From Caryophanales bacterium (GTDB lineage Bacteria; Bacillota; Bacilli; Bacillales; Bacillaceae_J), in assembly GCA_012840465.1 (NCBI GenBank), contig DULJ01000040.1:124001-188000 (forward strand): a stretch of 64,000 nt of DNA, read 5' to 3'. Below are positions 36,333 to 47,424 of the stretch, piece after piece (position 1 is the first letter of the stretch; each line of letters opens with the position of its first letter). The notes under the pieces were generated by a model. The model did no database searches, was not told the DNA's origin, and worked only from the letters and a program-made list of their open reading frames with translations. A program made the translations under genes and the position numbers.

Positions 36333-36776
36333 ATGAGTCTTCTTGAGCGTCTTACTGACGATATGAAGCAAGCGATGAGAGATAAAGATAAAGAAAAATT
36401 ATCTGTTATCCGTATGGTAAAAGCTGCTCTTCAGAACGAAGCAATTAAGCTTGGTCATGACTTATCTGATGAAGAAGAGCTTACTGTTTTAAACCGCGAA
36501 TTAAAACAGCGTAAAGACTCCCTCCTTGAGTTCGAAAATGCTGGTCGCAGCGACTTAGCTGATAAACTTAAAGCTGAAATTGAAATATTAATGATTTATA
36601 TGCCTGAGCAGTTGACGGAAGAAGAGGTGGAAGAAATCGTGAAACAAACGATTTCTGAAACAAATGCGCGGGTAAAAGCTGAAATGGGCAAGGTAATGGG
36701 AGCGATCATGCCAAAAGTAAAAGGCAAAGCTGATGGAACATTAGTAAATCGTCTCGTCCTTAAACATTTGTCATAA
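36333..36776 (+). CDS. yqeY: GatB/YqeY domain protein
   Basis: A 147-residue protein of the GatB/YqeY family, whose fold is shared with the tail of the amidotransferase subunit GatB and can bind tRNA. Seen: [28 protein letters not shown], the tail [19 protein letters not shown] and VKGKADG. The ATG at 36333 follows AGAGGGGTG; the track start three codons upstream is not supported. Exact role unknown. Confidence 0.93.
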   Translation: MSLLERLTDDMKQAMRDKDKEKLSVIRMVKAALQNEAIKLGHDLSDEEELTVLNRELKQRKDSLLEFENAGRSDLADKLKAEIEILMIYMPEQLTEEEVEEIVKQTISETNARVKAEMGKVMGAIMPKVKGKADGTLVNRLVLKHLS

Positions 36777-36787
36777 TACTTTCAAAT

Positions 36788-36880
36788 AAGGGGCTGTATC
36801 AAAATTTTATCTGACAACCACAGATGAAATACCAATATAATGGTATGTGGTCGTTGATAAGTTTTGGAACAGTCCCTTTT
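36788..36880. repeat. Long imperfect inverted repeat after yqeY
   Basis: Left arm AAGGGGCTGT-TCAAAA-TTATC-ACCACA pairs along most of its length with the right arm TGTGGTCGT-GATAA-TTTTGGAACAGTCCCTT; an inner TACCA/TGGTA pair closes the tip. It ends in TTTT and can act as a terminator, but its length (over 90 bp) resembles a MITE or the fused ends of an IS element. Confidence 0.65.
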
Positions 36881-36958
36881 AACTTTTACATCATTAATTG
36901 AAACCTTTTTAGGAACTTATCCGTAATAAGTACATAGGAAGATGAGGGGAGGTTTAAT

Positions 36959-38287
36959 GTGCGCTCTAAATCCTTTATAGAGAAGGTTATATTCATTACT
37001 TTAGTCCTGTTTACTTTATTCATCCTTCTACCACAAGTATTTCCTGTACAGGCTAAGTCCGACAAAATAGTATATTTTGTTCCTGTTGAAAAAACAGTTG
37101 AACAGGGGCTTGGTGTATTTATTGACCGGTCAATCAAAGAAGCGGAGAAAATCGGTGCAAGTAATATTGTGTTTGAGATGAATACTCCCGGCGGTGCGGT
37201 GGATGCTGCGATGGATATCGCCAAGAGTTTGCGGAAGACTGATATTCCAACAACAGCTTTTATTAATAAAAGTGCATTGTCTGCCGGTGCATACTTGGCA
37301 TTAAATGCTGACAAAATTGTAATGGTTCCTCATTCAACAATGGGTTCAGCGGCGATCATTGACCAAACGGGCAATACAGCTGGAAAGAAAGCTGAATCAA
37401 TGTGGTTTGCGGAAATGAAAGCTTCAGCAGAGCTAAATAAACGTGATCCGAAATACGCACTCGCAATGGCAGACGAAAGCATAGATTTACCACAATATGG
37501 GGCTGGCAAAGGGCATTTATTAACTTTGACTGCCGAACAAGCATTAGAAGTGGGATATGCCGATAAAATTGTCAGCACTAGAGCGGAATTATTGGATTAT
37601 CTAGGTCTGTCTGGTGCAACTATTATGCAAATGGAAGAAAGCTTTGCTGATAAGCTTGCACGGTTTATTACACATCCTGTCGTAGTGCCCATTTTGTTAT
37701 CCATCGGTAGTTTGGGATTAGTGATTGAACTGTATAGTCCAGGATTCGGTATTCCGGGAATAATGGGTTTAACATCATTATTATTATTTTTCTACGGCCA
37801 TATGATCGCGGGGTTAGCTGGTATGGAATCGATAATATTGGTAGTCATTGGTATTGCACTTATCGTGCTTGAGTTTTTTGTCCCCGGAGGAGTTGTGGGA
37901 CTTTTAGGTGTACTTTCTATCATTGCAAGTTTGCTGTTCGCTGCAGAAAATATCAGTCATATGATTTTTTCAATATTAATTGCCATTCTTGTTACCATTG
38001 TGGCCTCTGTCTTTTTATTTAGGCGTTTTGGGCACGAGAAAGGAATTTTCAGACGAATTATTTTGTTTGACTCAACAAGCAGCGAGAAGGGGTATGTGTC
38101 TAATGAAACCCGTTCCGATTTAATTGGCTTGGAAGGAATCACTATTTCACCGCTACGACCAGCTGGTACAGCCGTTTTTAATGATGAACGGATTGACGTT
38201 GTAACAGAGGGTGGGTTTATTAGCAGTAATAAGAAGGTAAAAATAATTAACGCAGAAGGCTCTAAAATTGTTGTTCGAGAAATTTGA
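36959..38287 (+). CDS. yqeZ: NfeD family membrane serine protease YqeZ
   Basis: A 442-residue protein. After a signal/anchor helix comes a ClpP-like domain with the serine in SALSAGAYLALNADKIVM, then four or five membrane helices (240-365) and a C-terminal NfeD OB-fold (about 375-442). NfeD proteins act with flotillins in membrane organisation; the flotillin gene floA follows by 23 nt. GTG start behind GGGGAGG. Confidence 0.93.
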   Translation: MRSKSFIEKVIFITLVLFTLFILLPQVFPVQAKSDKIVYFVPVEKTVEQGLGVFIDRSIKEAEKIGASNIVFEMNTPGGAVDAAMDIAKSLRKTDIPTTAFINKSALSAGAYLALNADKIVMVPHSTMGSAAIIDQTGNTAGKKAESMWFAEMKASAELNKRDPKYALAMADESIDLPQYGAGKGHLLTLTAEQALEVGYADKIVSTRAELLDYLGLSGATIMQMEESFADKLARFITHPVVVPILLSIGSLGLVIELYSPGFGIPGIMGLTSLLLFFYGHMIAGLAGMESIILVVIGIALIVLEFFVPGGVVGLLGVLSIIASLLFAAENISHMIFSILIAILVTIVASVFLFRRFGHEKGIFRRIILFDSTSSEKGYVSNETRSDLIGLEGITISPLRPAGTAVFNDERIDVVTEGGFISSNKKVKIINAEGSKIVVREI

Positions 38288-38310
38288 TTATAGAAGTGGA
38301 GGAATAGGAC

Positions 38311-39303
38311 ATGATCACTCAAGGTAGCATCTTTTTATTGTTAATCATTGGACTGATTATAATTGCACTATCAGTATTATTTACTTTTGTTCCTGTTATG
38401 CTTTGGATTTCAGCGTTAGCTTCAGGCGTAAAAGTAAGTATCTTTACACTTATTGGAATGAGGTTGCGTCGTGTTATTCCAAGCCGTGTGATTAATCCAT
38501 TGATTAAAGCGGTAAAAGCAGGTCTGAATTTAAATACAAATCAATTGGAAAGTCATTATTTAGCTGGTGGTAATGTTGACCGGGTTGTAAATGCATTGAT
38601 TGCGGCACACCGTGCGAACATTTCACTTACGTTTGAACGGGGTGCGGCCATTGATCTTGCCGGCCGTGATGTTTTAGAAGCTGTGCAAATGAGTGTTAAT
38701 CCTAAGGTTATTGAAACACCATTTATTTCGGGTGTGGCAATGGATGGGATTGAGGTTAAAGCGAAGGCAAGAATTACTGTTCGCGCTAACATTGAACGTT
38801 TAGTCGGTGGTGCTGGTGAAGAAACAGTCATCGCCCGTGTTGGTGAAGGTATAGTATCAACCATCGGTAGTCAAACCGATCATAAAAAGGTATTAGAAAA
38901 CCCTGATATGATTTCACAAACAGTTCTCACTAAAGGACTTGATGCCGGAACAGCGTTCGAAATCTTATCAATTGACATTGCGGATATTGATATTGGTAAA
39001 AACATCGGTGCTGGATTGCAAACAGATCAGGCGGAGGCAGATAAAAAGATTGCTCAAGCTAAGGCTGAAGAGCGCCGTGCAATGGCTGTAGCCCAAGAAC
39101 AAGAGATGAGGGCTAAAGTCGAAGAAATGAAGGCGAAGGTTGTTGAAGCAGAAGCGGAAGTCCCACTTGCAATGGCTGAAGCCCTACGTTCAGGAAATAT
39201 GGGTGTTATGGATTATATGAACATTAGAAATATTAATGCTGATACTGATATGAGAAATTCAATCGGCAAAATTTCCAAAGATGATGAAGAAGGAATGAAA
39301 TAA
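38311..39303 (+). CDS. floA: Flotillin-like protein FloA
   Basis: A 330-residue membrane scaffold of lipid-raft-like domains. N-terminal hydrophobic hairpin (about 5-48), a PHB/SPFH-like domain, then the coiled-coil region rich in Ala, Glu and Lys ([20 protein letters not shown]). No long C-terminal EA repeats as in FloT, so FloA type. Middle gene of yqeZ-floA-yqfB. Confidence 0.96.
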   Translation: MITQGSIFLLLIIGLIIIALSVLFTFVPVMLWISALASGVKVSIFTLIGMRLRRVIPSRVINPLIKAVKAGLNLNTNQLESHYLAGGNVDRVVNALIAAHRANISLTFERGAAIDLAGRDVLEAVQMSVNPKVIETPFISGVAMDGIEVKAKARITVRANIERLVGGAGEETVIARVGEGIVSTIGSQTDHKKVLENPDMISQTVLTKGLDAGTAFEILSIDIADIDIGKNIGAGLQTDQAEADKKIAQAKAEERRAMAVAQEQEMRAKVEEMKAKVVEAEAEVPLAMAEALRSGNMGVMDYMNIRNINADTDMRNSIGKISKDDEEGMK

Positions 39304-39875
39304 TGGAGGCGCTTTTTGATCTTATTTTCGGAAATCTGGCTTTCATTATCGTGATTATTGGTGGGGTTATCAGCTTATTGAAACGTACCAATGAAAACCA
39401 AAATAATAACCGCCGAAATCAAAATCAAAATCAAAATCAAAACAGAAAACAAACTTATACTCCAATTCAAACCCAAAACCAAAAACGGTATCAACCAGCA
39501 AAGGAAAAAAGGGCTAAACCTTTTCTCCCACAGCTTGATGATTTATTGGGCGAAATAACAAAGCACTTAGGGGAACAAAATCAAACGGAGCAGCCAACAG
39601 TACAACAAGCGGAAAAAAAGAAACCGGAGTTCGAAACCGTTATAATATCCGCCGAAGAAGTGGTTCAAGATATTGAAAAAGTAGAGCCCTACTTCGAATA
39701 TGTAAATAAAAATATAGTGGCTCCGAAAGAAAGTGTACATCAAACGATCAATATCAATATGAAAGAAATGAATAGAAAAAAGGTCGTTGAAGGTGTCATT
39801 TGGGGAGAAATTCTTGGACCACCAAGAGCAAGAAAAAAACATTCATATTCCTATCTGAAAAAGGATAAGCCATGA
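39303..39875 (+). CDS. yqfB: YqfB-like membrane-anchored protein with Asn/Gln-rich linker
   Basis: A 190-residue protein: one N-terminal membrane helix, a low-complexity linker (ENQNNNRRNQNQNQNQNRKQ) encoded by a short AATCAA tandem run, an acidic middle, and the C-terminal motif WGEILGPPRARKKHS typical of this gene's product. Its ATG shares one base with the floA stop. Function unknown; position suggests a role with FloA/NfeD. Assignment rests on the C-terminus and gene order. Confidence 0.75.
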   Translation: MEALFDLIFGNLAFIIVIIGGVISLLKRTNENQNNNRRNQNQNQNQNRKQTYTPIQTQNQKRYQPAKEKRAKPFLPQLDDLLGEITKHLGEQNQTEQPTVQQAEKKKPEFETVIISAEEVVQDIEKVEPYFEYVNKNIVAPKESVHQTININMKEMNRKKVVEGVIWGEILGPPRARKKHSYSYLKKDKP

Positions 39876-39895
39876 TGCTTACCCTCTTTTTTTGT

Positions 39896-39977
39896 ACTAT
39901 CAGAATAATATTTTTATGTAGATAGTATAAGAAATACATCGAAACTTTCCATTATGGGAAAATTTCGTGTTTTTCTA
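39896..39977. repeat. Dispersed repeat C, copy C2
   Basis: Begins ACTATCAGAAT directly behind a T run, shares GTAGATAGTATAAGAAA with C1, and ends in a hairpin made of ATCGAAACTTTCC and GGGAAAATTTCG, different bases from C1 but the same fold. Confidence 0.8.
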
Positions 39978-40030
39978 ATGCTAAAAATCACTATTTGTTC
40001 ATAAACATGAAAGGAGAGGGGGGTCTCTTA

Positions 40031-40321
40031 ATGAAAAAGTTTAGACAACAAATTAAAAGATGGGTTACCCAAAAAATGGAACTACCTGCCGATGTAATGA
40101 TGGATCTCCCAAGAATTACGATGATCGGACAAATTCATATATATATAGAAAATCATCGGGGATTACTTCAATTTTCGGATACAGAGTTGCGCTTGTTGTT
40201 GAAGCAAGGTCAGCTGTTGATTAAAGGGGAACAATTTGTACTTAGAACAATGCTTCCTGAAGAGATCTTACTCGAGGGTAAAATAGCTCAAGTATTGTAT
40301 TTGGACGAACCCGGAAAATAA
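40031..40321 (+). CDS. yqfC: Sporulation protein YqfC
   Basis: A 96-residue protein of the YqfC/YabP-like family: MDLPRITMIGQIHIYIENHR and the tail FVLRTMLPEEILLEGKI. In B. subtilis yqfC and yqfD are transcribed in the mother cell by sigma-E. The start at 40031 follows AGGAGAGGGGGG and fits the family length; the track start adds 12 residues. Confidence 0.9.
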   Translation: MKKFRQQIKRWVTQKMELPADVMMDLPRITMIGQIHIYIENHRGLLQFSDTELRLLLKQGQLLIKGEQFVLRTMLPEEILLEGKIAQVLYLDEPGK

Positions 40322-40339
40322 GGGAAGGAGATCTATGCA

Positions 40340-41527
40340 ATGAAAAACCAATGGACCAGCTATTTTTCAGGCTATGTCAAAATCAAGGTGACTGGGCGAC
40401 TAATAGAACCTTTTTTAAATAATTGTGTCAGAGCAAATGTTTATATTTGGAATTTAAAAAGACAAGGTACTACATCTGTTACGGGCTATTTAAGGTTAGA
40501 GGATATACATAAACTTCGAAGGATTATCAGAAAGACCGACTGTAAGCTGGAGTTCATCGGACGTTTAGGTTTGCCTTTTTTAGTAAAGAAAATGATAGCC
40601 AATAGCGGGTTCATAATTGGTATTGTCATTGCTTTTATAATTACATTGCTGTTGTCTAATATGATTTGGAATATTGAAATAACAGGAGCAAACCCCAAGA
40701 TTGAACATGATATGAGAAAAGAACTTTCATCAATGGGGATAAAACGGGGGAAACTTCATTTTTCTCTTCCAAGTAACGAAGATATCCAAGGGGAACTGAT
40801 GGAAAGGATGTCATCCATTACATGGGTAGGAGTTAAATTAAATGGCACCGCCTATCATTTTGAGGTAGTTGAGAAAAAAGTCGCTGAGGAGCCTGAATTA
40901 CTTAGCCCAAGGCATTTAGTAGCGAATAAAAAGGCTGTGATTTATGATTATTTTGTCGAACAAGGACAACCTATTATTAAGATCAATGACTTTGTGAAAC
41001 CTGGTCAAATTCTTGTGTCGGGAATTATAGGCAAGGAAGGGAACACGCAAATTATTCCTGCAAAGGGCAAGGTTTTGGGTGAAATTTGGTACAAGTCTCA
41101 TATTATTGTTCCTTTAGAAACGACTTTTAATGTATTTACTGGTGAAAGTATGACGAAGTATTCTTTTGAGGTTTTTAAATTGAATATCCCGATATGGGGA
41201 TTTAAGAAGATTGAATATCAAACTTATAAGACAGAGGATCTAGATAAACAAGTTAAATTTTTAAAATGGAATTTACCAGTCGTTTATCGAAAACAAATCA
41301 TACGTCAAGAAGAAGAACATATTAGAAAATATGATCAACAATCCGCCATTTTAATTGGAAAAAAGACAGCAAGAAATGATTTAAAGGCAAAACTTGGTGA
41401 AGAAGCTGTTATAAAAGGAGAAAATGTTTTGCACCAAACTATAGACAATGGTAAAGTTAAATTAATGATACACTACCAAGTTATAGAAAATATCGCATCA
41501 CCACAACCTATAATTCAAGGAGATTAA
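40340..41527 (+). CDS. yqfD: Sporulation protein YqfD
   Basis: A 395-residue protein with one central membrane helix (about 92-112) between a short N-terminal domain and a larger external domain carrying EITGANPKIEHDM and KGKVLGEIWY. Needed for efficient sporulation, mother-cell side; mechanism unknown. ATG behind GGAAGGAGAT, 19 nt after yqfC. In B. subtilis it is part of the yqfC-yqfD-phoH operon. Confidence 0.93.
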   Translation: MKNQWTSYFSGYVKIKVTGRLIEPFLNNCVRANVYIWNLKRQGTTSVTGYLRLEDIHKLRRIIRKTDCKLEFIGRLGLPFLVKKMIANSGFIIGIVIAFIITLLLSNMIWNIEITGANPKIEHDMRKELSSMGIKRGKLHFSLPSNEDIQGELMERMSSITWVGVKLNGTAYHFEVVEKKVAEEPELLSPRHLVANKKAVIYDYFVEQGQPIIKINDFVKPGQILVSGIIGKEGNTQIIPAKGKVLGEIWYKSHIIVPLETTFNVFTGESMTKYSFEVFKLNIPIWGFKKIEYQTYKTEDLDKQVKFLKWNLPVVYRKQIIRQEEEHIRKYDQQSAILIGKKTARNDLKAKLGEEAVIKGENVLHQTIDNGKVKLMIHYQVIENIASPQPIIQGD

Positions 41528-41530
41528 ATA

Positions 41531-42490
41531 ATGCAAGAAAATTTAAAAACGATCAACATACAACTACAGACTTTAAATGAAGCTCTATCTTTATTTGGGA
41601 CTGAGGATCGGAATTTGAAAATGATGGAAGAAAAGCTTCAGCTTTCCATTGTCACAAGAGGAGAAACAGTAAGCGTATCGGGTGACGCTGAAGCCCTTCA
41701 GCTTGCAGAAATAGTTTTTATGGCCCTGTTAAAGGTGATTAGGAAGGGAGCAAGCATTTCCGAACGTGATGTAGTGTATGCTATTGATTTGGGCAAAAAA
41801 GGAATGCTTGATCAATTTGAAGAATTATACGAGCAGGAAATTACGAAAAATGTTAAAGGTAAATCGATCCGTGTAAAAACATTAGGACAAAGAAAATATA
41901 TATCTGCCATTAAAGCGAATGACTTAGTTTTTGGAATCGGTCCTGCTGGTACGGGTAAGACGTATCTTGCAGTCGTTATGGCTGTAACAGCGCTTAAGAA
42001 TGGACTTGTGAAACGAATCATACTAACAAGGCCTGCTGTAGAGGCAGGGGAAAGCCTCGGCTTTTTACCAGGCGATCTTAAAGAAAAGGTGGATCCATAT
42101 CTCCGCCCTTTATATGATGCTTTGCATGACATATTAGGGGCAGATCAAGTTGCAAGATTAATTGAGAGAGGCACAATTGAAATTGCGCCATTGGCCTATA
42201 TGCGCGGCCGTACATTAGATGATTCCTTTGTCATTTTAGATGAAGCACAAAATACAACCAAAGAACAAATGAAAATGTTTTTGACTAGATTGGGTTTTGG
42301 TTCCAAAATGGTGATTACCGGTGATATTACCCAAGTAGATCTACCGAATGGAGTTAAATCAGGTCTAAGTGTTGTGAGGGATATATTAAAGGATATATCA
42401 GGGATTGAATTTGTTTATTTAGAACAATCAGATGTTGTACGGCACCCATTAGTACAGAAAATCATAAATGCATACGAAAACCTAAGATAA
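41531..42490 (+). CDS. phoH: PhoH-like ATPase (YbeZ/PhoH1)
   Basis: 319 residues. N-terminal KH-like domain, then the RecA-type ATPase with Walker A GPAGTGKT, EAGESLGFLPGD and Walker B FVILDEAQN. PhoH-like proteins are usually next to ybeY, as here two genes on, and are linked to RNA handling and ribosome quality. Three nt from yqfD. Confidence 0.94.
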   Translation: MQENLKTINIQLQTLNEALSLFGTEDRNLKMMEEKLQLSIVTRGETVSVSGDAEALQLAEIVFMALLKVIRKGASISERDVVYAIDLGKKGMLDQFEELYEQEITKNVKGKSIRVKTLGQRKYISAIKANDLVFGIGPAGTGKTYLAVVMAVTALKNGLVKRIILTRPAVEAGESLGFLPGDLKEKVDPYLRPLYDALHDILGADQVARLIERGTIEIAPLAYMRGRTLDDSFVILDEAQNTTKEQMKMFLTRLGFGSKMVITGDITQVDLPNGVKSGLSVVRDILKDISGIEFVYLEQSDVVRHPLVQKIINAYENLR

Positions 42491-42494
42491 GACC

Positions 42495-42557
42495 CAAAGG
42501 GGGCTGTCTCACCGGTGCTTGGCTGTGGGCTCTGACACCTTTGTGGCAGCCCTTTTT
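42495..42557 (+). terminator. Terminator between phoH and pgpH
   Basis: AAGGGGGCTG pairs with CAGCCCTTTTT over a large structured loop containing GGTG/CACC. Probably a partial terminator inside the operon. Confidence 0.65.
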
Positions 42558-42584
42558 CCATTTGTTTTAGGAGGTGAGGAGAAG

Positions 42585-44690
42585 ATGAATAATTTAAGAA
42601 ATTGGTTTGAAAAAATACAAAAGAATAGGTTTATTTCAACTTTGCTTTTTATCATACTTGCAGTTGTTTTATATGTGGCAATGTATTCAAATATTCAACC
42701 CGAAAAATTAGAACTACGCCTTTTTTCTGTTGCTAAGAAGGATATTATTTCACCTATAACCGTAGAGGATGTCGAAGCAACCGAGGAAAAAAAGCAAGAG
42801 GCAGCCTTGAAAGTGGAAGATCAATATATTTTAAAAACGGATTACGCTGAAAACCGTGTCGAAATTATTTCATCCATATTTGATGCCGTTGCCGTCGTTA
42901 AAAACGAAGAATTAGAAGGTGAAATTCTTGAAAATAAATTGACGACATTAAACGAATTAATCCCATCAGAGCTTAAAGGCCAGCTTTCAAATACCAACCT
43001 AGAAACATTAATAACAGCCACACCTTGGCAACTGGACAGTGCAAAAAATACAGCTATTACATTAATAAAGCAAATTATGACGCAGCCAATTAAGGTTGGG
43101 GAAGAGGATTTACAGAAGGAAATTGTTTCAGAAGAAATAAAAAAAGTAAATTTACCTGAAAATTTAAAAACGGTTATGATTAAAATTGCCCAATATGCCA
43201 TCATCCCGAATTACGTTTATGATATCAAAGGGACTGAAGGTAAAAGACAGGAAGCAATCGATGCAGTAAGCCAAGTGAAGATTAGGACCGGTCAAGTCCT
43301 TGTTAAAGAAGGACAAGTTATCGACCGGGAAATGTACAAACAGCTCGAACTTGTTGGTTTATTAGATGAAAAAGCAAATCTAAATCTTTTTATTGGACTT
43401 GCCATATTTACTTTAACCTTAACAAGCATTATGGCTGTTTATTTACATGATATTAACCCTAAAGAACGAATTATCTTTATTCTAATCTTTTTATTAACTA
43501 TTTTACTGATGAAGGTCGTAAGTTTATTCCAACTTGTTTCTGAAATAGGCTATATTTTCCCCATAGCGATGGCGCCGATGCTTATTAAGGTACTTCTAAA
43601 TGAAAAGCTGGCTACTATTTCAAGCATCATTTTTGCGATTTGCAGCAGTCTCATTTTTAATGTTGAGATGCTTGGTAAATTCAACTTTTCCATCGGCATT
43701 TATTTTCTAATCAGTGGGATTGCAGGTACGATCTTTATTAACGAAAGGCATTACCGTACCAAAATTTTAAAAGCCGGATTATATGTTTCAGTTGTTAATA
43801 TTGTGGTCATTACAGCCTTGTTTATGATTAGAAATGGTTATTATACAGGCATTGAGATTGGAACCTATTTATTATTAGCATTTCTATCTGGCTTTATCTC
43901 AGCGGTTTTGACCTTAGGGTTGTTGCCTGTTTTTGAGGCATGGTTTGGCATTTTATCGACAGTCCAATTAATTGAATTATCCAGTCCAAATCATCCGTTG
44001 TTGCGTAAAATATTACTTGAGACTCCAGGAACCTATCATCATAGTGTCATGGTTGCTAATTTGTCTGAAGCCGCTTGTGAGGCGATTGACGCGAATGGAC
44101 TTTTGGCAAGAGTGGGAGCTTATTATCACGATATTGGTAAAACAAAACGACCACATTTCTATATTGAAAACCAAATGAACATGGAAAACCCACACAATAC
44201 TATTTCGCCGCAACTTAGTACGACGATCATCACTGCCCATCCATATGATGGGGCAGATTTGCTGAGAGAACATAATATTCCAAAGGAAATCATTGATATT
44301 TGTGAACAGCATCATGGAACAACGTTATTAAAATATTTTTATTTTAAAGCGAAGGAACAAACGGAAAATGTCATCGAATCGGACTTCCGATATCCTGGAC
44401 CAAAGGCTCAAACAAAGGAATCAGCTATTGTTGGGATTGCTGATAGTGTTGAAGCGGCTGTTCGTTCAATGCCAAATCCGACTATGCAAAAAGTGGAAAA
44501 CTTAGTACGAAAGATATTATCGGATCGTATCCAGGATGGTCAGTTCGATGAATGTGATATCACTTTAAAAGAACTTGATATCGCAACCAAATCGATGTGT
44601 GAAACATTAAAAGGAATATTCCATTCAAGAATTGAGTATCCTGAAAATCCCGATAAGAAACAAGCAAAAAAGGTAGAGGTGTTACAATGA
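42585..44690 (+). CDS. pgpH: Cyclic-di-AMP phosphodiesterase PgpH (7TMR-HD family)
   Basis: 701 residues. N-terminal anchor helix, an external 7TMR-HDED domain (about 50-260), seven membrane helices (270-460) and a cytosolic HD domain with TYHHSVMVANLSEAA, GAYYHDIGKTKRP and ITAHPYDGADL. PgpH degrades c-di-AMP to pApA. The start at 42585 follows GGAGGTGAGG; the ORF track's 22 extra residues come from the terminator. In B. subtilis: yqfF. Confidence 0.95.
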   Translation: MNNLRNWFEKIQKNRFISTLLFIILAVVLYVAMYSNIQPEKLELRLFSVAKKDIISPITVEDVEATEEKKQEAALKVEDQYILKTDYAENRVEIISSIFDAVAVVKNEELEGEILENKLTTLNELIPSELKGQLSNTNLETLITATPWQLDSAKNTAITLIKQIMTQPIKVGEEDLQKEIVSEEIKKVNLPENLKTVMIKIAQYAIIPNYVYDIKGTEGKRQEAIDAVSQVKIRTGQVLVKEGQVIDREMYKQLELVGLLDEKANLNLFIGLAIFTLTLTSIMAVYLHDINPKERIIFILIFLLTILLMKVVSLFQLVSEIGYIFPIAMAPMLIKVLLNEKLATISSIIFAICSSLIFNVEMLGKFNFSIGIYFLISGIAGTIFINERHYRTKILKAGLYVSVVNIVVITALFMIRNGYYTGIEIGTYLLLAFLSGFISAVLTLGLLPVFEAWFGILSTVQLIELSSPNHPLLRKILLETPGTYHHSVMVANLSEAACEAIDANGLLARVGAYYHDIGKTKRPHFYIENQMNMENPHNTISPQLSTTIITAHPYDGADLLREHNIPKEIIDICEQHHGTTLLKYFYFKAKEQTENVIESDFRYPGPKAQTKESAIVGIADSVEAAVRSMPNPTMQKVENLVRKILSDRIQDGQFDECDITLKELDIATKSMCETLKGIFHSRIEYPENPDKKQAKKVEVLQ

Positions 44691-45151
44691 TTATTGATTT
44701 TATCGATGACCATAATTTTGTTCTGGAAGAGCAACAAAAAGAAATTGAGAAATTATTGCAATTTGCTACGGGAAAAGAAGGGATTGACCCCGATGCTGAA
44801 CTTTCTATAACCTTCGTTAATAATGAAGAAATACAGGAGATCAACCGTACTTACAGGATGAAGGACCAACCGACAGACGTAATTTCTTTTGCGATGGAGG
44901 AAATGGGTAAAGGCGAAATTGAAATTAAAGGCGAAGATTTACCTACTATATTAGGTGATATTATTATCTCAATTCCAAGAACGATTGAACAAGCAAACGA
45001 ATATAATCATAGCTTTATGAGAGAATTGGGATTTTTAAGTATCCATGGTTTACTCCACTTATTGGGATACGACCATATGGAAAAAGAAGATGAAAAAATA
45101 ATGTTTGCAAAACAAAAGGAACTATTAGATGAATATGGGCTCCATAGGTAA
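44687..45151 (+). CDS. ybeY: rRNA maturation endoribonuclease YbeY
   Basis: A 154-residue zinc endonuclease for 16S rRNA 3-prime processing and ribosome quality control. The zinc motif HGLLHLLGYDH is intact, and PTDVISFAME precedes it. It overlaps pgpH by four bases (ATGA), and dgkA starts inside its end. Confidence 0.97.
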   Translation: MIIDFIDDHNFVLEEQQKEIEKLLQFATGKEGIDPDAELSITFVNNEEIQEINRTYRMKDQPTDVISFAMEEMGKGEIEIKGEDLPTILGDIIISIPRTIEQANEYNHSFMRELGFLSIHGLLHLLGYDHMEKEDEKIMFAKQKELLDEYGLHR

Positions 45152-45521
45152 AGAATGCAAAAGATTGGCGGCCAGTTTTAAGTATGCCACCCACGGACTA
45201 TTGCACGCAATAAAAAAAGAACGAAATATGCAGATCCATCTATCGGTTGCCTGTGTTGTTATTTTTTTAGCATATTTTTTCGCAGTTTCTAAAATCGAAT
45301 GGATCTTACTCCTTTTGTGTATTGGAATCGTTATTAGTATGGAATCAATCAATACAGCAATCGAAAGAACAGTTGATTTATGTACGCAGGAAATGAAGCC
45401 TTTGGCTAAACAGGCAAAGGATACTGCAGCGGCGGCTGTTTTTGTTTTCGCAATTATATCTGTTATCATAGGATTAATTATTTTTACAAAGCCACTGTTA
45501 ACTTACTTGAATTTTCTGTAA
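45129..45521 (+). CDS. dgkA: Undecaprenol/diacylglycerol kinase
   Basis: A 130-residue membrane kinase with three helices. The family motif MESINTAIERTVDL and the preceding ERNMQIHLSVACVVIF are clear. In Gram-positive bacteria this protein phosphorylates undecaprenol for cell wall lipid recycling. The start at 45129 lies within ybeY (23-nt overlap) behind AAGGAAC; a later ATG at 45135 is possible. Confidence 0.92.
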   Translation: MNMGSIGKECKRLAASFKYATHGLLHAIKKERNMQIHLSVACVVIFLAYFFAVSKIEWILLLLCIGIVISMESINTAIERTVDLCTQEMKPLAKQAKDTAAAAVFVFAIISVIIGLIIFTKPLLTYLNFL

Positions 45522-45581
45522 ATTATTCATCCGATCTTGCTGAAATTAAATAAAAGTTAGTGTAAAATAAAAGTACTTTGA

Positions 45582-46903
<1,322 letters not shown>

Positions 46904-46905
<2 letters not shown>

Positions 46906-47058
46906 TCGAAAAGCGGAAGCACCCGCTTAGCGACGAAAAGACTGGAGCGCATCGACTGAGATAAAGGAAACACGATGAGTGGTAACGAATCGATGTTGAC
47001 TTATCTCGCAGGGAGATGAGCGAAGTCTACGAGTCGCTGGGTGCTGAAGCTAGACATT
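46904..47058 (+). repeat. Dispersed repeat A, copy A4 (full length)
   Basis: Reads from TCGAAAAGCGGAAGCACCCG to GTCGCTGGGTGCTGAAGCTA. Compared with A3 the arms have changed on both sides (AGCACCC/GGGTGCT instead of AGCGCCC/GGGCGCT). It abuts the era stop. Confidence 0.9.
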
Positions 47059-47121
47059 AATCGAAAAGCGGAAGCACCCGCTTAGCGAAGTCTATGAGTC
47101 GCTTGGGTAGAGCTAGACATT
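47058..47121 (+). repeat. Dispersed repeat A, copy A5 (tandem, internally deleted)
   Basis: Directly behind A4. The first 33 bp (ATTAATCGAAAAGCGGAAGC and on, 47056-47088) are identical to 46901-46933 and the centre is missing, so the right end follows at once. Looks like a duplication with deletion of A4. Nothing else is seen from here to yqzL. Confidence 0.8.
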
Positions 47122-47227
47122 AAATTTACAGAATTTCACTCACATTAAATGTTATCGTTAGGTCAAGCTAATAGTAGGGAGTTGTAAAAATAGGCTAGTT
47201 TTTAAAAATTGAAAGGTGGGGTTTCTT

Positions 47228-47371
47228 GTGCTAGATTTTACCTGGAAAATCTTTAGTCAAACTGGTGATTTGGAAACGTATCTTCTTATGAAAGAGATTG
47301 AACGGGAATATCAAGAAACTACTGATATTAATTTTAACGAGCTCATTCAAATTGATTCTCCTTTATCTTGA
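47228..47371 (+). CDS. yqzL: YqzL family small protein
   Basis: Read by hand, 47 residues, below the ORF-track limit: MLDFTWKIFSQTGDLETYLL, then an acidic helix (MKEIEREYQE). Matches YqzL, which in Bacillus lies between era and recO as here. GTG start behind AAGGTGGGG. Function unknown. Confidence 0.88.
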   Translation: MLDFTWKIFSQTGDLETYLLMKEIEREYQETTDINFNELIQIDSPLS

Positions 47372-47424
47372 CCCATGCACCGCTTCATGAAAGTGTGAAC
47401 AATAAATAGTGGATGGTGTCAAAA

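Noticed and set aside
39410-39450. AATCAA tandem run as a CRISPR or regulatory repeat
   Set aside because: Six-base units inside a coding frame with no spacers; low-complexity protein linker.
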